A stretch of DNA of 49,874 nt, taken from NCBI GenBank assembly GCA_021806745.1, contig JAJZQS010000003.1, forward strand, positions 1 to 49,874. The letters are read 5' to 3'. This stretch comes from a bacterium. Lineage in GTDB: Bacteria; Elusimicrobiota; Elusimicrobia; UBA1565; UBA9628. Of this stretch, positions 17,739 to 26,327 are shown one piece after another (within the stretch, counting starts at the first letter, position 1; each line of letters begins with the position of its first letter). The notes under the pieces are model-generated. The model searched no databases. It was not told the origin of the DNA and was given only the letters and a program-made list of their open reading frames with translations. The translations under genes were made by a program, and so were the position numbers.

Positions 17739-18220
17739 GACGGCTCCCGGTCGGGCAGAATCGCCAGCGACGCCAAGAACATCAACAAGGTCACGGCCTC
17801 CGTGGCCAACGCGTACGCATGAAAGAGGTTCGCGCCAAACGCCGCCGACAGCCCGGCGGCGGCGGGCGTCGGCGCCGACGCGCGCGTCGACGCCAGAGTC
17901 AGCGCCAGCTCGACGGCCACCGCGAGCACGCCGAGCGCGGCCAGCGGGCGCGGCAGGGAGAAATCGGCGAAGCGCTCGCCGGAGGGACCGCCGCCGGAAG
18001 CCATGATCGTGACCACCGCCAGCACCATCACGGCGCCCGCGTAGATCATCACCTGCAGCAGGCCCAGCAGCGGCGCGCCCAGCAGCATGTAGATCAGCGC
18101 GGTCTGAAGGAGAACGGCCAGCAGGCACACCGCACCGACATACAGCGACCGGCTCCACAGCATCGCAAGCCCGAACGCGACCGCGCCAAGTCCCGCCGCC
18201 GCAATGGCACACTGCGTCAT
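17735..18220 (-). CDS. nuoJ: NADH-quinone oxidoreductase subunit J
   Basis: LQTALIYMLLGAPLLGLLQVMIYAGAVMVLAVVTIM. Confidence 0.9.
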   Translation of the reverse strand: MTQCAIAAAGLGAVAFGLAMLWSRSLYVGAVCLLAVLLQTALIYMLLGAPLLGLLQVMIYAGAVMVLAVVTIMASGGGPSGERFADFSLPRPLAALGVLAVAVELALTLASTRASAPTPAAAGLSAAFGANLFHAYALATEAVTLLMFLASLAILPDREPS

Positions 18221-18229
18221 AACGCGGCC

Positions 18230-18259
18230 ATTGTACTCTTTCGCCGCGCGCAAGTCCAA
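18230..18259 (-). promoter_or_regulatory. Predicted promoter of the nuo operon: TTGGAC (18254-18259), 18 nt, TACAAT (18230-18235), 9 nt to the nuoJ ATG
   Basis: Direct reading of the 41-bp intergenic region on the minus strand. Confidence 0.6.
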
Positions 18260-18261
18260 TT

Positions 18262-19047
18262 TTACGGCGCGATCAGCAGGCTGCTCCCGTCGGGAGAAAC
18301 GGAGACGCTCGCGGGTTGCCCGCCGTGAAGCTGCACGCGTCGATATCCGGACTCCAAGTCCGACAGCAGGAACCGATAGGACTCGAAGCTCCCGTCCGGC
18401 GCGTCCGCGCCGTCGTAGACCAGGCAGATGCCGACGGCCTGAGACGGAAACACCGTCGAACCGCCGGCGGAAGGCAGACGCGAGACGAAGAGTCGGTAGG
18501 GCGCGCCGAAGAGCGTGACGGCCTCGCCCGCGGCTTCGGTGCGGCGAAACAAGTCGATGATGCGGCTGCGCCACAGCGTCCGGCCGCCGTCGGCATCCCT
18601 GATCACGAAGAGGTTGTTGAGGCGCGCGCGAAAGATGCTGACGTCGAGATACATCTCGTAGTTGCGTCCCCCGCAGGTCCAGCGCGCCGACATGCCGCGC
18701 TCGACTTTGATCATCATGGGCTTGAGTCCGGGCGGGCTGACCACCAGCCACGGCGTTCCGGAATAGTCGAGCGTACCGGCCGCGTAGGTGCGCCCCGAGG
18801 AGTCGTCGAACCAATCGACGCCCGTCCAGTGCCGGTCGAGCAACCCCGCCAGCGCGACGGCCTGGGGCTCGAAGGCGACGCGCGCCGGCGGCGGCAGGCG
18901 CGGAGCGATGATCGCGGGAAACCCGCCGCTGGGCAGCGCGAAGCCCGCGCCGGCGGCCTGAGCCGCGAACGAGTCCATGTCCAGCGGCGCGGCGCTTGCC
19001 GGGCGAAGCCACAAAGCCGTCAGCGCGGCCAGGAGGGCTGTCTTCAT
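18262..19047 (-). CDS. Secreted hypothetical protein
   Basis: MKTALLAALTALWLRPASAAPLDMDSFAAQ... signal peptide; TATGAT 7 nt upstream of ATG. Confidence 0.7.
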   Translation of the reverse strand: MKTALLAALTALWLRPASAAPLDMDSFAAQAAGAGFALPSGGFPAIIAPRLPPPARVAFEPQAVALAGLLDRHWTGVDWFDDSSGRTYAAGTLDYSGTPWLVVSPPGLKPMMIKVERGMSARWTCGGRNYEMYLDVSIFRARLNNLFVIRDADGGRTLWRSRIIDLFRRTEAAGEAVTLFGAPYRLFVSRLPSAGGSTVFPSQAVGICLVYDGADAPDGSFESYRFLLSDLESGYRRVQLHGGQPASVSVSPDGSSLLIAP

Positions 19048-19127
19048 AGCGCGTATCATACTCGCGCCGGACCGCGCCGGGCGGCCGCGCACGCCCGCGC
19101 CGCGACGGCAAAAGACCTGGACGCGAA

Positions 19128-20198
19128 CTAGGCCTTATGGTCCCTGTGATCGCGCAAATCGCGGCTCAGGTCCGCCGCCTCGCGCAAGACGGCGGGCTCG
19201 GAGACCTTCAGGCCCCACAGCACCAGCACGCTCAGCAGGGACGGGACGACGTAGTAGCACAGGCGAAACAGCAGCGCGGCCACCAGGGACGCCCCCGCAT
19301 CCACGCCCATGCCCGCCATCAGCGCGGCGATGGAGCCCTCCGCCGCGCCCAAGCCTCCGGGCAGGACCGGAATCAGCGTCGCGGCCTGGCCCGCGGTGAA
19401 GGCCGCCACCAGCGCGGCCGGCGGCAGGTGCACGCCGACCGCGCGAAAGCACAGGCCGAACGCCGTCATCGCGAAGCCCCAGTCCAGGCACGTGTAGAGC
19501 ACGGTCGCCGTCAGCCGGCCCCGCCCGGAGCGAATGCGGGCCAAGCCTTGGGTCAATTGCATCTCGAAGGCCGTGAAATCCTCGGGCGGGATCTCCCTCT
19601 GGGACAGCGAGAAGGCCGCGCGATTGGTCATGCGAAAAAGCCGGTGGGTCAGGCGGCCGCGCGCCGTGCGGTTGAAAAAGGCCGCCAGGATCATCGCCGC
19701 CAGCGCCAGCAAGACGACCAGCCCGAACGCGCTCTCCAGCACCGCCACGCGCGCGCCGCCGGCGCGCAACAGCAAGGTCGCCAAGCCCTGCGCCAGGATC
19801 ACCGCGAGCACCGCGTAGAGAATGGCGGAGGTGACGGCCGAGGCGGTGATCGTCGTGGCGATGGGTACGCGCCGCTTGTGCAGAAGGTGCGCCTTCAGCG
19901 CGAAGCCGGTCGCGCCTCCGGCCGAGAGCATGTAGTTGGCCGTCGTCGACACCAGCGCGATGCCCAGAACCGTCGGCGCGCCGAGCGCGTGGCCGAGCAC
20001 CGCCAGCGTCTCCGACAGCGCCAGCCCGGCCATCGCGTGGCCGATCAGCGCGCAGACCAGCGCGCCCGCGACCCAGGCCCAGGACACGGCCTCGCCGGCG
20101 CGAAGGACCTGGTCCAACCGCGAGCCGACGACCGCGCCCAGCAAAAGCAACGCCGCTGCGGAGCCAACGCCCCAGACGATCACGCGCCGCCACTTCAC
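19128..20198 (-). CDS. Lysylphosphatidylglycerol-synthase-TM / flippase-like integral membrane protein (UPF0104 type)
   Basis: TTANYMLSAGGATGFALKAHLLHKRRVPIATTITASAV; LPGGLGAAEGSIAALMAGMGV. Confidence 0.8.
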   Translation of the reverse strand: MKWRRVIVWGVGSAAALLLLGAVVGSRLDQVLRAGEAVSWAWVAGALVCALIGHAMAGLALSETLAVLGHALGAPTVLGIALVSTTANYMLSAGGATGFALKAHLLHKRRVPIATTITASAVTSAILYAVLAVILAQGLATLLLRAGGARVAVLESAFGLVVLLALAAMILAAFFNRTARGRLTHRLFRMTNRAAFSLSQREIPPEDFTAFEMQLTQGLARIRSGRGRLTATVLYTCLDWGFAMTAFGLCFRAVGVHLPPAALVAAFTAGQAATLIPVLPGGLGAAEGSIAALMAGMGVDAGASLVAALLFRLCYYVVPSLLSVLVLWGLKVSEPAVLREAADLSRDLRDHRDHKA

Positions 20199-21148
20199 GG
20201 CGCCGTCCCCGCGGGCGCGGCCGTCGACGAGACCGCGCTCCACGCCGCCGAAGACGCCGTGACGGCGAACGCATACGCCCGGCGCTTCTGATCGGACGTC
20301 GCATCGCCGTTGAGCACCGCGAGTAGCGCCTGGCCCGCCGCGGGATCCATCCCGGAGGCCATCGCGCCGGAGGCGAGAGAGCTCATGCGCGGCAGAGCGC
20401 GCGGAAGCCACACGCCCAGAGCCAGCGACGCCGCCGCCAGCGCCACGATCAAGAACGCGGAGAGGGCCGCGACAAGACCCGCCAGCCACGACGGCGGGCG
20501 GGCGTCGGGACTGGCCGCGCGCAGGTCCTCGGCCAGGCGCGACGTCGCGACCAGGCCGAAGGGCGCCCAGAGCATGGCCAAAAGCCAGCCGATCACGGGC
20601 ACCAGGCCGGGCAGCCACGCCAGAAGGCCCGCGGTCAGCAGACGCAGCGCCGCCGGGCCCGGGCGCGCGGACACCCGCGCCCAGGACAACCCGAGCGCCT
20701 CCACCCCCGCGGCCTCGCCGGAGACCTCATAATAAGGAGCGAAAAACAAAAGGCCGCTCAAAAACAGTCCTGGAATCACGAACAGCGCGAACGCGCCGCC
20801 GACGGCCAGGCAGGTCAAGGTGACGACCCAGCCGAAAGAGGTCGTCTGCGCCCAAGCCCGCGACAGGCTCTCAGACGCGCTCTCGTCGAACCTCGCCGCG
20901 CGCAGGGCCGCGGCCTGTCCCCAAGTCGACATCCAAAACGCCGCGCAGAGAGCCGCCAGAAAGCCCCCGCCCAGAACCAGCCACGGCGGCCCCACGCGCA
21001 GAAACGCCAGGACGGCGGCGACCGCCATCGGAAAGGCGGCCGCGGCCAGGGACGCGGCGCCGGCCGCGCCGATCACGGCCATCAGCCGTCCCCAGACGCG
21101 GCGATAGTCCTCCCACGACGCGATGAGCCAGTCGCCGAACGACGGCAT
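20195..21148 (-). CDS. Multi-pass membrane protein of unknown function
   Basis: MPSFGDWLIASWEDYRRVWGRLMAVIGAAG...; several hydrophobic helices; coupled to the downstream gene. Confidence 0.75.
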   Translation of the reverse strand: MPSFGDWLIASWEDYRRVWGRLMAVIGAAGAASLAAAAFPMAVAAVLAFLRVGPPWLVLGGGFLAALCAAFWMSTWGQAAALRAARFDESASESLSRAWAQTTSFGWVVTLTCLAVGGAFALFVIPGLFLSGLLFFAPYYEVSGEAAGVEALGLSWARVSARPGPAALRLLTAGLLAWLPGLVPVIGWLLAMLWAPFGLVATSRLAEDLRAASPDARPPSWLAGLVAALSAFLIVALAAASLALGVWLPRALPRMSSLASGAMASGMDPAAGQALLAVLNGDATSDQKRRAYAFAVTASSAAWSAVSSTAAPAGTAP

Positions 21149-21172
21149 GGCGCGAAGAATAGCATTTCGCCG

Positions 21173-21201
21173 TTGACGCCGCGCCCAGGACCGGCTACAC
21201 T
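21173..21201 (+). promoter_or_regulatory. Predicted promoter: TTGACG (21173-21178), 17 nt, TACACT (21196-21201), 7 nt to GTG
   Basis: Direct reading. Confidence 0.6.
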
Positions 21202-21208
21202 TGGCGCG

Positions 21209-21580
21209 GTGAAGAAGATCGTGGTGGTCGATGACGACGAGGACATGCGCCACATGATCGCGCACGTCCTGCGGGAGCGCTTCGAGGTGGAGGTGGCCGA
21301 AGACGGAGAGGCGGGTCTGGCGCTGATCCGTCGCGAGAAGCCGGACCTGGTCGTGCTGGATCTTCTGATGCCGCGCATGCACGGCTTCGAGGTCTGTCGG
21401 CGCGTGCGCGCCGATTCGCAGCTCAAGCACACGAAAGTCCTGATCAGCTCCTCCAAGTCATACACCCACGACGTGAAGACCGCCGTCGAGGAGGCGGGCG
21501 CCGACGGCTACCTGATCAAGCCCTTCCGCGTGGCCGACCTGCAAAAGCGCGTCGCCGAGCTTCTCGGCGAACCGGGATGA
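21209..21580 (+). CDS. Single-domain response regulator (GTG start)
   Basis: KKIVVVDDDEDMRHMIAHVL; LVVLDLLMPRMHGFEV; GADGYLIKPF. Confidence 0.9.
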   Translation: MKKIVVVDDDEDMRHMIAHVLRERFEVEVAEDGEAGLALIRREKPDLVVLDLLMPRMHGFEVCRRVRADSQLKHTKVLISSSKSYTHDVKTAVEEAGADGYLIKPFRVADLQKRVAELLGEPG

Positions 21581-22431
21581 AGGTCCGCTTCTGGGGCGTG
21601 CGCGGCTCGGTACCCTCCCCGGGACCGAACACGGTGCGCTACGGCGGCAACACGCCGTGCGTGGAGATCCGCGCCGGCGGCCGTCTGATGATCGCCGACG
21701 CCGGCACCGGCATCCGCGCCCTCGGGGAGGCGCTGGTGCGCGAGCGCGCCGGCGCCCCCATCGAGGCGCACGTGTTCATCGGCCACACCCACTGGGACCA
21801 CATCCAGGGCCTGCCCTTCTTCGCGCCGCTCTATCGCGCCGAGAGCCTGATCACTCTTTACGGACTTCCCGGCACGACCAAGGCCTTCCAGGAGGTCCTG
21901 GCCGGCCAGATGTCGTCGGCCTACTTCCCCGTGAGGCCGGAGGATTTGGCGGCCAAACCCGTCCATGTGGAACTGCGCGGGCCGGTCCCCATCGGCGACG
22001 CACGCGTGACCTACCATTATTTGAACCATCCGGGCGTGACCGCGGGATTTCGCTTCGAGCACGCGGGCCGGTCGGCGTGCTACCTCAGCGACCACGAGCC
22101 CTACTCGCGCCTCAACGCCGGCGGAGAATTCATGGATAAGGAGGACGCCGCCGTCGCGCGCTTCGCCGCCGACGCGGACCTCATGATTTGCGAGTCGCAA
22201 TACACCCCCGACGAGTACCGCCAGCGCCGCGGCTGGGGCCACAGCGCGTTCGAAGACGTGCTCGAGCTCGCGCTGCGCGCGAAAGTCCGCCGCCTGGCGC
22301 TGTTCCACCACGACCCGGCCCACGACGACGCGAAAATAGACGAGATCGAGCAAGCCTGCGCGAAGGCCAGCGCCGCCCGAGGCGGACCGGAAGTCTTCGC
22401 GGCTCGCGAGGGTCAGGAACTCACGCTGTAG
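21577..22431 (+). CDS. MBL-fold metallohydrolase
   Basis: MKVRFWGVRGSVPSPGPNTVRYGGNTPCVEI; IGHTHWDHIQGLPFF; YLSDHEPYS. Confidence 0.9.
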   Translation: MKVRFWGVRGSVPSPGPNTVRYGGNTPCVEIRAGGRLMIADAGTGIRALGEALVRERAGAPIEAHVFIGHTHWDHIQGLPFFAPLYRAESLITLYGLPGTTKAFQEVLAGQMSSAYFPVRPEDLAAKPVHVELRGPVPIGDARVTYHYLNHPGVTAGFRFEHAGRSACYLSDHEPYSRLNAGGEFMDKEDAAVARFAADADLMICESQYTPDEYRQRRGWGHSAFEDVLELALRAKVRRLALFHHDPAHDDAKIDEIEQACAKASAARGGPEVFAAREGQELTL

Positions 22432-22437
22432 CAACGC

Positions 22438-24006
22438 TCACGGAGCGTCCGCCGCCGTCGGCGCGACGCTCGCGGGAAGAGACCGCCACCGCCCGTCCTT
22501 GCCGTACAGGTAGTACGCGCCGCGGTAGAAAAACGTCTTCCACTGCGAGCTTTCCGACAGGAAATCGGTCTCAGGCAGCGACGCGACCTCGCGATCGAGC
22601 CTCGCCGCGTCCGCGCCGAGCGTCGGATCGGCCGCCAAGTCGGCGACGAGTTTGGCCAACGCCAGGTAGCTGACCGGGCGACGGTCTTGCCTAGAACCGG
22701 CCCGCGCGAAAACCGGCCCGATCAGACGCACGGCGACGGGAACGCGGGTGATCGCGGGCAGCGGGATGTCGCGAAGCTCGCGGGCCTGGACCGGCGAGCC
22801 GCGCAGGGCCGCGCCGTGCTCGGGCACGATCAAGACGACGGCGCTGCGCCCCGAGGAGACGACCTCCTTGCACAACGCGTCGACGGCCTCGCCCAGGCGA
22901 CGAAGCGTGCGCGCGTAGAGCGCGTTTTCCGGCGTCTGCCACCATCCGCTGCGATCCGGATGCGCTCCTCCGTGCAAGGACACCGTGTTGTAGAACAGCA
23001 TCGCGCGCGGCGCGCCCGAGGCGAGGCGAGCCGTCCACCAGCGCCGGAGCAGCGCCTTGTCATCGTAGATCGGGCGGCCGTCGAAGTTCAGGAGCGCGAC
23101 GGGCAGGCCGGAGACGGGAACGGGCTCGTCGAGCCCCGCCGTCGCCTGAAGCTCCTCGGTCATGCCGAAATAATTCGGCTCGGAGTTCAGCGCGGCGTAG
23201 GTCTTGAAGCCCGCCGCGCGCAGTCCGTCGAGCCAACGGCATTCCTCGGGCCAAGGACTGCGCAGCGAGGATTGCGGGATTTGGCCGCAGGGCGCCCGGA
23301 GCAGGCGCAAGGCCGCGGGCGCGCTGTAGGATGAGGCCGAGTTGAAGCCGTGAAGAAGGATCGACGCGCCTTTCAGCAGCCGCGGCGAGGAACGCCCGAT
23401 CTCGCTCAGGTCGTCCCAGGACAGAGAACAGACCTGCAGCACGATCACGTCAAACGGTCTGCCCGCCGCGCGCGGCGTCAAGACGCGCCGGCCGCTTTCG
23501 GCGGCGTAGAATCGTTCAACCGCCGCCGAGACTCCTTCGTCGGCGCGTCCCCGCGCCAGCAGCGGCGACGCCAAGAGAAAGATCAGCGCCGCCGGAGCGG
23601 CGGACAATCCTCGCCGACCCAAAGCCATGAACACGCCAAAACTCGCCGCGACCGTCGCGAATCCTGAAGCGCTGGTCCAAAACCCGGGGAGGAATCGACC
23701 AAGAAAACCGCTGGTCAATACGCCGGGGTGCGCCCAAGCAAAGCCGACCGATTCACTCAGCGGCGGGAGGTAGGAGTCATACCACAGAAGGGTAAATCCA
23801 GCGAGAGCGGCGGCGACGCGCGCGACGCGCGGAGCGGGCAAAAAGCGCCGCCACGGAACATAAACGAACGCCAGGAGAATCGCGTTCCAGGCGAAATGGA
23901 CGCGCAGCGATCCGTGCCACTCAAGAAGCAGCTTCAGGAAGAAATAATACGCCCACAACCACGCGCTCGTCGTCGCGCCGCGCGCGCGCGCGCCGACGCG
24001 CGTCAC
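22438..24006 (-). CDS. bcsG: BcsG-like cellulose phosphoethanolamine transferase homologue (GTG start)
   Basis: VLQVCSLSWDDL; FNSASSYSAPAALRLLRAPCGQ; NFDGRPIYDDKALLRRW; FYNTVSLHGGAHPD; LIVPEHGAALRG; LRDIPLPAITRVPVAVRLIG; N-terminal TM block. Confidence 0.85.
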   Translation of the reverse strand: MTRVGARARGATTSAWLWAYYFFLKLLLEWHGSLRVHFAWNAILLAFVYVPWRRFLPAPRVARVAAALAGFTLLWYDSYLPPLSESVGFAWAHPGVLTSGFLGRFLPGFWTSASGFATVAASFGVFMALGRRGLSAAPAALIFLLASPLLARGRADEGVSAAVERFYAAESGRRVLTPRAAGRPFDVIVLQVCSLSWDDLSEIGRSSPRLLKGASILLHGFNSASSYSAPAALRLLRAPCGQIPQSSLRSPWPEECRWLDGLRAAGFKTYAALNSEPNYFGMTEELQATAGLDEPVPVSGLPVALLNFDGRPIYDDKALLRRWWTARLASGAPRAMLFYNTVSLHGGAHPDRSGWWQTPENALYARTLRRLGEAVDALCKEVVSSGRSAVVLIVPEHGAALRGSPVQARELRDIPLPAITRVPVAVRLIGPVFARAGSRQDRRPVSYLALAKLVADLAADPTLGADAARLDREVASLPETDFLSESSQWKTFFYRGAYYLYGKDGRWRSLPASVAPTAADAP

Positions 24007-26282
24007 GCCGACCCGGCCCGCCGCCAGCGCAGCGCCAGCGCAGCGGCCGAGGCCAACGCGATCAGAAGTCCCGTGTAGAACGAGTAAGGAACATAGCGGA
24101 AGCTCGCCGTCGAGCGCCCCGCGGGCACGGCCACGGCGCGGAAGCAGTAGTCCGCACGGCGCAGGGACGCGGGAGCGCCGTTGACGGTGACGCGCCAGCC
24201 GGGAAACCACGAGTCCAGAAGAACGATCCACCCGGGACCGTCGCCGTCCGCCTCGACGTCGACGCGGCCGGGGGAATCGTAGACGATGCGCGCGCTCCCG
24301 CGCGAACGCGGCGCCGACGGCGGCGTGAACCAGTCGTCGAGAAGAACGGCCCGCGCCGGATCAAAGCGCGGATCGCGCGCCAGCCTCCAGGCGGACTCGG
24401 ACGGCACGGACAGAGCCTCCGGCACGAACAGAGCGCGCGGCGCGGGCGCGTCGGCGCGAAAGACCCGCAGCGCGCCGTCGTGTACCAAGGTCCACCCGGG
24501 CACGGCGGCCGGAGCGGCCTCGCTCGCGGCGGCGAAAGCCGTGATCGCCAGCAGACGGCGCGAGGCGGGAATGCTCTCGGCCGAGCCGAAAAAGCCGAAG
24601 TCGCCGACTCCGCCGCGCACCAGGCGCTCGTAGCGCGACGGCGTGGTGAAGTCCTGGCCGCGCGCGTCGCGAAGCCCCCAGACCATGCCGACGTCCGCGG
24701 GCAGCGCCGAGCCGAGCGCGATCATCCGGTCCGAACCCGCCGCTTGAGCCAGCGCCGCGATGCCCGGCGTGACGGGATAGAGCGCGGCCTGCGGAGCGCT
24801 CGGGTTGACGCCCCAATCCAGGCGCATCAGGAACGCGGCCGCGATCAGCGGCGCCCAGCGCCGCGCCCGCGGCCGGACGACGAGCGCCGCGGCCGCCGCG
24901 ATCTCGACGAGCGCCATGACCAACTGGCCCGCGCAGAAGCCGCGCGCCGCCGCGGGAAGCAGGCTCCACACCGCGCCGTAGACGAACGCGCAGGCCGCGG
25001 CGAAGGCCAGCGCGACGCCCAGGGCGGCGGCCGCCAAGCGCCTCTCGTCGCCGAGCTCGGGCGCGTCGGCGCCGAGTCCCGCCAGCGTCGCCGCGCCAAA
25101 GCAAAACATAAGCAGAAGTCGGGTCGGGTTGGCCGCGGAAAGTCCCGGCACGAGGCGCCAAATCCACGGCAGCGGCGGCAGACCGACGGCCGCCGCCAGC
25201 CCGAAGACCGCGAGCGCGAGGTGAAAGCGCGTCTCGCGCTTCTCCCAGCCCCGCCGCACGGCCAGAGCCGCCAGCATCAGCGCCGGAATTCCGACCCAAC
25301 CCGCGCGCTCCAGGAAATTCGACGAGAAATCCAGCCCGAAGGCCGCCTGCAAGACGGGATCGGAGTTCGTCGCGGTGCCGGCCGACAGCGGCAAGATCAG
25401 ATGCAGCGGCAGCGACCACGGCAGGTGGAAACGCCAGCGCGCCAGCGCGGCCGCCGCAGCGGCCGTCGAACTGAACTTCAGATACTCCGCGTAGGGCAAA
25501 AGCGCCGGAGCGGCCAGCCCCGCACCCAACAGCGTCGAAATTCCCGCCGAGGTCAACAAGCTCCGGCGCAGCGGCGCGGGCTTGGGCCAAGATAAAAACA
25601 GCGCGTACGCGGCGCCGGCCCCCAGAACATGCAGCGCCGTGGGCGGATGGCCGCCGAGAAAAATCAGCCCGACGACCAGCGACGACGCGGCCCAGCGCCT
25701 CGCAGAAGGCGCGTCGACGGCGCGCCCCAGCGTCCAAAACAACGCGGGCAAAAGACAGGCGACATTGGTCTGGGGATGTCCAAGCCAAGCGATCATGAAG
25801 CCCGACAGGGCGAAGACGACGCCCGCAAGCGCCGCGCCCGTTCTTCCCGCGCCCAGTCGTCGGGCATGCAGCGCCGTGAAGATTCCCGCAGCCGCCAATT
25901 TCAGGAACGCCGACGCCATGCTCCACGCGGCCGCGGGCAGCCAGGCCAGGCCGATCTCCGTCGGAAAAAACATCGCCGCCTGGGCGCAGCCGGCGAACGG
26001 CACTCCGGCTTCGATGAGCGGATTCCAGAGCGGAAGACGCCCCGACAGGATCTGGGCGCGAAGAAAAAGCCGCCACGGCCAAAACTCGAGCACGGGGTCC
26101 GACCACAGCGCGCCCCGGCCCGGCGGGAAGTAGCGGCTCCAAGGGGCGTAAAGCGCCAGCGCTCCTGCCGGGAAAAGCCCGCGTCCGCGCAACAAGACCG
26201 GCGCCAGGAAAAGCGCGACGGCCGCCGCCACGACCGCGGCGGCATAAATGGCATCGGGCACTGGACGCCGACCCGGCTTCAT
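24003..26282 (-). CDS. YfhO-like large integral membrane protein (putative GT-C fold)
   Basis: FPAGALALYAPWSRYFPPGRGALWSDPVLEFWPWRLFLRAQILSGRLPLWNPLIEAGVPFAG...; C-terminal FSWFPGWRVTVNG-like soluble region. Confidence 0.8.
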   Translation of the reverse strand: MKPGRRPVPDAIYAAAVVAAAVALFLAPVLLRGRGLFPAGALALYAPWSRYFPPGRGALWSDPVLEFWPWRLFLRAQILSGRLPLWNPLIEAGVPFAGCAQAAMFFPTEIGLAWLPAAAWSMASAFLKLAAAGIFTALHARRLGAGRTGAALAGVVFALSGFMIAWLGHPQTNVACLLPALFWTLGRAVDAPSARRWAASSLVVGLIFLGGHPPTALHVLGAGAAYALFLSWPKPAPLRRSLLTSAGISTLLGAGLAAPALLPYAEYLKFSSTAAAAAALARWRFHLPWSLPLHLILPLSAGTATNSDPVLQAAFGLDFSSNFLERAGWVGIPALMLAALAVRRGWEKRETRFHLALAVFGLAAAVGLPPLPWIWRLVPGLSAANPTRLLLMFCFGAATLAGLGADAPELGDERRLAAAALGVALAFAAACAFVYGAVWSLLPAAARGFCAGQLVMALVEIAAAAALVVRPRARRWAPLIAAAFLMRLDWGVNPSAPQAALYPVTPGIAALAQAAGSDRMIALGSALPADVGMVWGLRDARGQDFTTPSRYERLVRGGVGDFGFFGSAESIPASRRLLAITAFAAASEAAPAAVPGWTLVHDGALRVFRADAPAPRALFVPEALSVPSESAWRLARDPRFDPARAVLLDDWFTPPSAPRSRGSARIVYDSPGRVDVEADGDGPGWIVLLDSWFPGWRVTVNGAPASLRRADYCFRAVAVPAGRSTASFRYVPYSFYTGLLIALASAAALALRWRRAGSA

Positions 26283-26327
26283 GCCGCCATGATAGGAAAT
26301 CCGGCGCAAAATGGACGCCGGCTCGCG

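Noticed and set aside
22434-22448. ACGCTC-ACG-GAGCGT hairpin between the convergent MBL and BcsG genes
   Set aside because: Only a 6-bp stem and no T-tract; plausible terminator but too weak to call.
24007-24231. N-terminal extension of the BcsG-like ORF up to 24231
   Set aside because: Overlaps the YfhO-like coding region; GTG at 24006 with GTGA overlap fits better and precedes the TM block.
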